A DNA stretch of 64,000 nucleotides from Listeria valentina (GTDB lineage: Bacteria; Bacillota; Bacilli; Lactobacillales; Listeriaceae): positions 25,037 through 89,036 of the forward strand of contig NZ_JAATJW010000007.1 in assembly GCF_011800755.1 (NCBI RefSeq), read 5' to 3'. Positions 59,578 through 64,000 of this stretch are shown here, piece by piece (the stretch's first letter is position 1; the number at the start of each line of letters is the position of its first letter). Below the pieces are notes generated by a model. It was not told the DNA's origin and did not search any database. It saw only the letters and a program-made list of their open reading frames with translations. The translations under genes were made by a program, and so were the position numbers.

Positions 59578-61374
59578 ATGCCTGGATTTTATGGCTTTGT
59601 TTCAGACAGGCCTGACGTACTTGAAAAAAAACTAAAATGGAGCGATTTTGTAACACACGAATCAGGATTTATAGATGAAGAGGCTGTGATTCAGGTTGCA
59701 GGACTTTACGGTCGCTTTTTTCGACACGCTACAAAAAAATTTATTTATGACAAAACGTTTTCTGAGGATGCAGAACACTTTTTTATTCTTGATGGCGTTG
59801 TCTTAAATAAGCAGAAACTACTAAAACATTACAGAATGAATGCTGAAACAAAGATGGTTTCATTACTTCAGAAAATGAAACAAACGGCCGCTACCCCTTT
59901 CTTTAAAAACTTGCGGGGCAGTTTTGCAGGAGTAGTACTTGAAAAGGAAACCGCAAGAATTGCGATTTATACAAATCATATGGGTGATAAAGAAGTTTTT
60001 TACTATATGGATCAAGAAACGAATACACTTTATTTTGCAACAGACTTTGATCTGCTAATAAAACTCGTTCATGTTCATTCCGAGAAGACATTTAGGCTTA
60101 ATAAAAATGCTAGTTATAGTTTAATGACTCATGGGCACACGCTTTGTAATGAAACTTTGTTCGACGAAGTGAGACGTCTTACACCAGGAAGCTTTTTAAT
60201 GTTTTCCTCTAAGGGATTGATGCAAAAAAGTTATTATGAGATTCAAACTAAAGTACAGCCGATTGAAGAAGAACAAGCGCTTGAAAAATTAGATACATTA
60301 TTTCGCAATGCTGTTCGTCTTTCTTTTGAAAAGGATTTGGAATATGGCTATAAACATTTAGTAGCACTTAGTGGCGGACTCGATTCACGAATGACAACTT
60401 GGGTAGCACACGAAATGGGCTATACGGATATGTTAAATTACACGTTTTCCCAATCTAATTATCTGGATGAGACTGTGGCGAATGAAATTGCGAATAAGTT
60501 GCATCACGAGTGGTTGTTTAAAAGTTTAGATAACGGACTATATTTATACAAGTATTTTGATGAAGCCGTCAGGATATCGGGAGCAAGAGCCCAAAGTTCA
60601 ACGGTTTCGCACACACTCAGTCTATTGAAAAATGTCAACTTGGATAGGTTTGGGTTGGTTCATACCGGTCAGCTTGGGGATGTCATCATTGGGACTTATT
60701 ATGATGATGGAAAGCAGCAAGGCTTTAAGCGAGGAGATGGAGCTGTTTCGACGAAGCTGCTCGACCGGGTTTGTTATACAGAAGAGCAAGCAGTTAACTT
60801 ATCGGATCAAGAGTTGTTTAAGTTTTACAATCGTGGATTCACAGGGATAAATATTGGCTTAAAGCCAATGTATCAATTTACAGAAACCATTTCTCCGTTT
60901 CTTGATGTCGAGTTTTTAGATTTTTGTTTGTCACTTCCGTTTGAATATCGTAGTGGACATGCGCTTTATTTGAAGTGGATCAATCACTATTACCCAGAAG
61001 CAGCTAATTTTGTCTATGAAAAGGTGCAGGGAAAGATCAATCGCAAAGTCTGGACTGTGAAGGGGGTTCCTATTCCGTGGACAAGTCTTCCAAAAGCGGT
61101 AGGAAAGTATCTTAAGAAAAAGCTTGGGCTGCGATTAAACACAAAGAAACATATGAATCCGGTGGACTACTGGTATAAACAGAATCCAGAGCTACAAGCT
61201 TTCTATGAAGAGCGTTTTGAGCGAGGGTTAGAGGTGTTAAAAGATAAGCAGTTAAAGCAGGATTGTATGTTTCTTTTTGAAAATGGGACGGCGCAGGAAA
61301 AAGATCAAGTTGTAACATTTTTAGCTTTTGTAGAACAAATGCAGCAGTTTATGAAAAAAAGTGACGGGTGCTAA
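59578..61374 (+). CDS. asparagine-synthase-like protein lacking the glutaminase Cys2
   Basis: Protein of 598 aa with an N-terminal class II amidotransferase-like domain (1 to about 210) and a C-terminal asparagine-synthetase ATP-pyrophosphatase domain. The N-terminus reads MPGFYGF, so proline replaces the glutaminase cysteine that must follow Met1. The ATP loop is intact: LSGGLDSRM (SGGLDS about 265-270). The NTNHMGDKEVFYY-like segment replaces the usual DRLG-KPLYY. The ATG at 59578 follows AAGGGAAG; a TTG 30 nt earlier has no site. In a ManNAcA operon it may amidate or ligate an amine to the uronic acid carboxyl, as proposed for WbpS-like proteins. This is inference. Confidence 0.75.
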   Translation: MPGFYGFVSDRPDVLEKKLKWSDFVTHESGFIDEEAVIQVAGLYGRFFRHATKKFIYDKTFSEDAEHFFILDGVVLNKQKLLKHYRMNAETKMVSLLQKMKQTAATPFFKNLRGSFAGVVLEKETARIAIYTNHMGDKEVFYYMDQETNTLYFATDFDLLIKLVHVHSEKTFRLNKNASYSLMTHGHTLCNETLFDEVRRLTPGSFLMFSSKGLMQKSYYEIQTKVQPIEEEQALEKLDTLFRNAVRLSFEKDLEYGYKHLVALSGGLDSRMTTWVAHEMGYTDMLNYTFSQSNYLDETVANEIANKLHHEWLFKSLDNGLYLYKYFDEAVRISGARAQSSTVSHTLSLLKNVNLDRFGLVHTGQLGDVIIGTYYDDGKQQGFKRGDGAVSTKLLDRVCYTEEQAVNLSDQELFKFYNRGFTGINIGLKPMYQFTETISPFLDVEFLDFCLSLPFEYRSGHALYLKWINHYYPEAANFVYEKVQGKINRKVWTVKGVPIPWTSLPKAVGKYLKKKLGLRLNTKKHMNPVDYWYKQNPELQAFYEERFERGLEVLKDKQLKQDCMFLFENGTAQEKDQVVTFLAFVEQMQQFMKKSDGC

Positions 61375-61393
61375 GTAGGAGGCGAAAACTTTC

Positions 61394-62851
61394 GTGAGTC
61401 AAACAAGCAATATTTTAAATAAGTTTTTATCAATTTCGATTGGAAGCTGGATTGCCATGTTGATCGGTTTTGTGAGCACGCCGATTACAACAAGGCTGCT
61501 TTCACCTGATCAATTTGGACAAGCCTCCATTTTTTTGCTCGTTGTGGATGTTTTGACAGCGATCACACTTCTCGGATCGGATCAAAGTTTTATTCGTTTT
61601 TTTTATGAAGAAGAGACGTCGAATCGTAAGTTTTTGTTGCGTAGCAGTTTAAGGATCTCACTTGCGACTTTTGGATTAGCAGCTCTTTTAATTTTGGTTT
61701 TTTATCAAAGCTTTTCCGCATTCATATTTTCAAAAATCAGTTTGTGGCTTGTTTTTTTACTGCTGCTTTATGTTTTTTTGCGCATTGTGAGCACATTTGC
61801 GTCACTTGTTATCCGCATGCAACAAAAGGGAAAGATTTTCTCGTTGATTCAAGTCTTAAATAAATCACTTGAATTTCTAGGTATTCTTTTTTTCGCGTAT
61901 CTAATGGGCAATCACTATGAAGTTATTATTTATGCACATATTTCATTTATGATTTTAGTCACCGTGATTGCTATTGGTGTAGAGTATAAATTTTGGCATT
62001 TTTTTGGTGGCCAAGTTGCTCCTCTAAAGAGTGGTACGAGCGAAAGACTACATTATGGTATGCCACTTATGGTCACGCTCCTAATGACGCTAGCTTTTCA
62101 GTCTGTGGATCGACTCGCTATTAAAGAGTGGTCAAACTATAGCGAATTAGGGTTATACTATGCAGCATTTAAAATTATTGCTGTCCTTAATATGTTACAG
62201 ATCAATTTTACGGCTTTTTGGACACCGCTTAGTTATGAAAAATTCAAAGAAAACCCTGATAATACCGTGTTTTTCCAAAAAATGGCTCAAACGGTTATTT
62301 TTGTAATGTTTATTATTGCAACGGGTGTTTTACTTTTTAAAGAAGTTATTGTTTATCTTTTAGGTTCAGAATACCGGGATGCTGCTTCGATCATGCCATT
62401 TTTAGTATTTATCCCTGTGATGTATACCATTTCAGAAGTGACTGTGGTTGGAATTAACTTTTATAAAAAAACAAAGTGGCATCTTCTGATCGCTTGCTGT
62501 GTCTTTTTTATTAATGTGCTTGGAAATATCTTCCTTGTTCCGTTAATTGGGGCTGCAGGGGCTGCAATTTCTACTGGAATTTCTTATATTGCTTTTTTTG
62601 CGATGAGAACTTATTTTTCCACTCGTTTATTTCAGGTTGATTATAAATTGAAGCGATTTTATGTGGGAACTTTGTTTTTAGTCTCATATGCGCTTTATAC
62701 AACTTTTTGCGAACAGTCTATGTGGAGTTTTGGTTTTGGTTTTTTGGTGCTCTTAGTGATTTCTTGGTTATACAACGAAACGCTGATGGCACTCATTAAT
62801 AAATGTCGGGAATTTATGGGTTCTTATAGAAAGAAAGGAGGCAAAAGATGA
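61394..62851 (+). CDS. Wzx-type polysaccharide flippase
   Basis: Oligosaccharide-unit flippase of the MOP superfamily. The 485-aa product has about twelve to fourteen membrane helices and the family start FLSISIGSWIAMLIGFVSTPITTRLLSPDQFGQASIFLLVVD (about 9-50), with YYAAFKIIAVLNMLQINFTAFWTPLSYE in the second half. It would move the undecaprenyl-linked unit across the membrane to Wzy. The GTG start follows AGGAGG; the stop overlaps the next gene by 4 nt. Confidence 0.88.
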   Translation: MSQTSNILNKFLSISIGSWIAMLIGFVSTPITTRLLSPDQFGQASIFLLVVDVLTAITLLGSDQSFIRFFYEEETSNRKFLLRSSLRISLATFGLAALLILVFYQSFSAFIFSKISLWLVFLLLLYVFLRIVSTFASLVIRMQQKGKIFSLIQVLNKSLEFLGILFFAYLMGNHYEVIIYAHISFMILVTVIAIGVEYKFWHFFGGQVAPLKSGTSERLHYGMPLMVTLLMTLAFQSVDRLAIKEWSNYSELGLYYAAFKIIAVLNMLQINFTAFWTPLSYEKFKENPDNTVFFQKMAQTVIFVMFIIATGVLLFKEVIVYLLGSEYRDAASIMPFLVFIPVMYTISEVTVVGINFYKKTKWHLLIACCVFFINVLGNIFLVPLIGAAGAAISTGISYIAFFAMRTYFSTRLFQVDYKLKRFYVGTLFLVSYALYTTFCEQSMWSFGFGFLVLLVISWLYNETLMALINKCREFMGSYRKKGGKR

Positions 62852-63903
62852 ATATCTTGATGGTTGGACCAAGTTCTAAAGCAAAAGGTGGCATAGCGAC
62901 AGTTATTGCCAATTTCCGGAAATATTACCGCAGTAATAAAATAGTTTACTTGGAAACTTGGCAGGAAAAGCATAGATATTTTGCTGGAATTCGGACTTTA
63001 TTTTTGATCCGTAAGAAAATTCGACAAGAAAAAATTGATATCGTTCACTTTCACGTAGCACAAAAAGGAAGTTTTTATCGAAAAGCTTTGCTTAGCTACT
63101 TAGTTCCTAGGTATACGCATTATATTTTCCATATGCATGCTTCACAATTTGATTTGTTCTACGAAAAAAGTCCACGATTCTTAAAAAAACGAATTCGAGA
63201 CGTATTAAATCGTGCTGATCACATTGTTGTTTTAAGTGAAAGTTGGGCGAGCTTTTACAGAGGCCTTACAAAAACCCCCATTTCTGTGATTCCTAATGCA
63301 GTAGAAGTGCCAAAAGAAGCAAACTACGATTCAGATGCCAAAAAAATTATTATGTTAGGGCGTCAAGGGGAGCGAAAAGGAAGCTATGATGTGCTACAAA
63401 TTGCCCCACTCTTTCCAGATTACCAATTTGTTTTATATGGAGATGGGGAAATCGAACGACTTACAAAAGAAATCAAGCGAAGAAACATTCAAAATGTGAC
63501 ACTTCCTGGCTGGCTAGATGTTTCAAAACGTGATGAGGTGCTTTCGGATGCAGTGTTGCACTTGTTAATCTCTTATAATGAAGGTTTGCCGATGTCTATT
63601 CTTGAGACGATGGCGTGGGGGATTCCCAATCTTGCAACGAGTATTGGAGGAATACCGGAAGCCATTCGAGATGGTGAAAATGGTTTTTTAGTAGCACCGG
63701 GAGATTTGCAGCAAATTCAAATTTATTTGAAATTGTTTTTAAATGAGCGCGAGTTGAGACTTTCACTTTCTAAACAGGCTAGACTTACGGTGGAAAATCG
63801 TTTTTCGATAGAATCTTATTTTAGTCAATGGAATGCTCTTTATGATGCCTCAATTTATAAAAAGAAAAGGATTGAAATAGACTCAGAATCTCGTCATTTA
63901 TAG
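62848..63903 (+). CDS. GT4-family glycosyltransferase
   Basis: Retaining glycosyltransferase of the GT-B fold (GT4). The 351-aa product has the acceptor-side glycine loop MVGPSSKAKGGIATVI (about 5-20), HFHVAQKGSFYRKALL, the nucleotide-sugar domain starting IIMLGRQGERKG, and the E-x7-E-type motif NEGLPMSILETMAWGIPN (about 247-264). With the priming transferase and the GT26 enzyme it would complete a short repeat unit. Its coding end overlaps a terminator. Donor sugar unknown. Confidence 0.88.
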   Translation: MNILMVGPSSKAKGGIATVIANFRKYYRSNKIVYLETWQEKHRYFAGIRTLFLIRKKIRQEKIDIVHFHVAQKGSFYRKALLSYLVPRYTHYIFHMHASQFDLFYEKSPRFLKKRIRDVLNRADHIVVLSESWASFYRGLTKTPISVIPNAVEVPKEANYDSDAKKIIMLGRQGERKGSYDVLQIAPLFPDYQFVLYGDGEIERLTKEIKRRNIQNVTLPGWLDVSKRDEVLSDAVLHLLISYNEGLPMSILETMAWGIPNLATSIGGIPEAIRDGENGFLVAPGDLQQIQIYLKLFLNERELRLSLSKQARLTVENRFSIESYFSQWNALYDASIYKKKRIEIDSESRHL

Positions 63904-63922
63904 ACGAGATTCTTTTAATTTT
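63885..63922 (+). terminator. terminator of the polysaccharide operon
   Basis: AGAATCTCGTC pairs perfectly with GACGAGATTCT around ATTTATA and is followed by TTTAATTTTT. It starts inside the last codons of the GT4 gene. The final 80 nt of the window hold nothing else I can support. Confidence 0.88.
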
Positions 63923-64000
63923 TAATTTGGATAGATGTCAATAAAGTAGACACAAAAAGAGTAAATACTTAAAAATTTTCAAAATAAAGAGCCTCCTTTT

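Noticed and set aside
63938..63982. 14-codon minus-strand frame (TTG start, MKIFKYLLF) after AAAAGGAGG at the window end
   Set aside because: It is very short, near the edge, with no promoter; it cannot be told from chance.

Overview
The window looks like a chromosomal segment of a low-GC Gram-positive rod of the family Listeriaceae, most likely a Listeria species outside the L. monocytogenes group (Brochothrix not excluded). The reasons are the strong AGGAGG ribosome binding sites with many TTG/GTG starts, the gene order divIB-ftsA-ftsZ-ylmE-sepF-ylmG-ylmH ... divIVA-ileS-dapF-csp-alsS-deoC-pdp-budA ... zwf-rnz-dinB-telA/xpaC ... fhuC-fur-xerD-deoB-pnp-lysA-scpAB-rluB-resDE-ribU-recQ-ansA-cmk-rpsA, which I recall as listerial, and listerial-type Ig-like repeats in a secreted protein. 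No rRNA, tRNA, insertion sequence, prophage or CRISPR array was seen.

Layout. 1-7.3 kb: division and cell-wall cluster, with niaR and divIVA. 7.35-12.2 kb: T-box-controlled ileS, dapF, a PAP2 phosphatase. 12.2-18.8 kb: cold-shock gene with a structured leader, acetolactate synthase, deoxyribonucleoside catabolism (deoC, a LacI regulator, pdp) and, on the other strand, acetolactate decarboxylase. 18.9-25.9 kb: acetyltransferases, small hypotheticals, zwf, rnz, an SDR, dinB. 25.9-31.9 kb: telA/xpaC, NUDIX, K+ channel, ferredoxin-NADP reductase plus an orphan FhuC ATPase, and fur, with per-box and Fur-box sequences between the last two. 32-43.3 kb: xerD, nucleoside salvage, lysA, scpAB, rluB, resDE, a thioesterase, FMN-riboswitch ribU, ferredoxin. 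43.4-49.9 kb: YpbB-like/recQ, a LysM membrane protein, asparaginase, cmk, rpsA.

50.0-64 kb is the accessory part. Downstream of rpsA lie an AT-rich spacer, a Crp/Fnr (PrfA-like) regulator, an 829-residue secreted protein with one Big_3-type domain and six Ig-like repeats but no wall anchor, a small lipoprotein, and a tightly packed Wzx/Wzy polysaccharide operon. Its genes encode a UDP-ManNAc dehydrogenase, Wzz-like protein, BY-kinase, priming sugar-phosphate transferase, WecG/TagA transferase, Wzy, an asparagine-synthase-like protein without the glutaminase cysteine, a Wzx flippase and a GT4 transferase. The simplest reading is a ManNAcA-containing exopolysaccharide or capsule, possibly amidated by the asparagine-synthase homologue, with a matrix-type secreted protein made alongside it under a dedicated regulator.

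The other notable content is regulatory: a 25-bp hairpin with a T run in the csp leader, phased repeats around the alsS promoter, repeats bracketing the budA promoter, a LacI operator before pdp, a Rex-like box before the FMN riboswitch, and a 17-bp perfect inverted repeat between the secreted-protein and lipoprotein genes.
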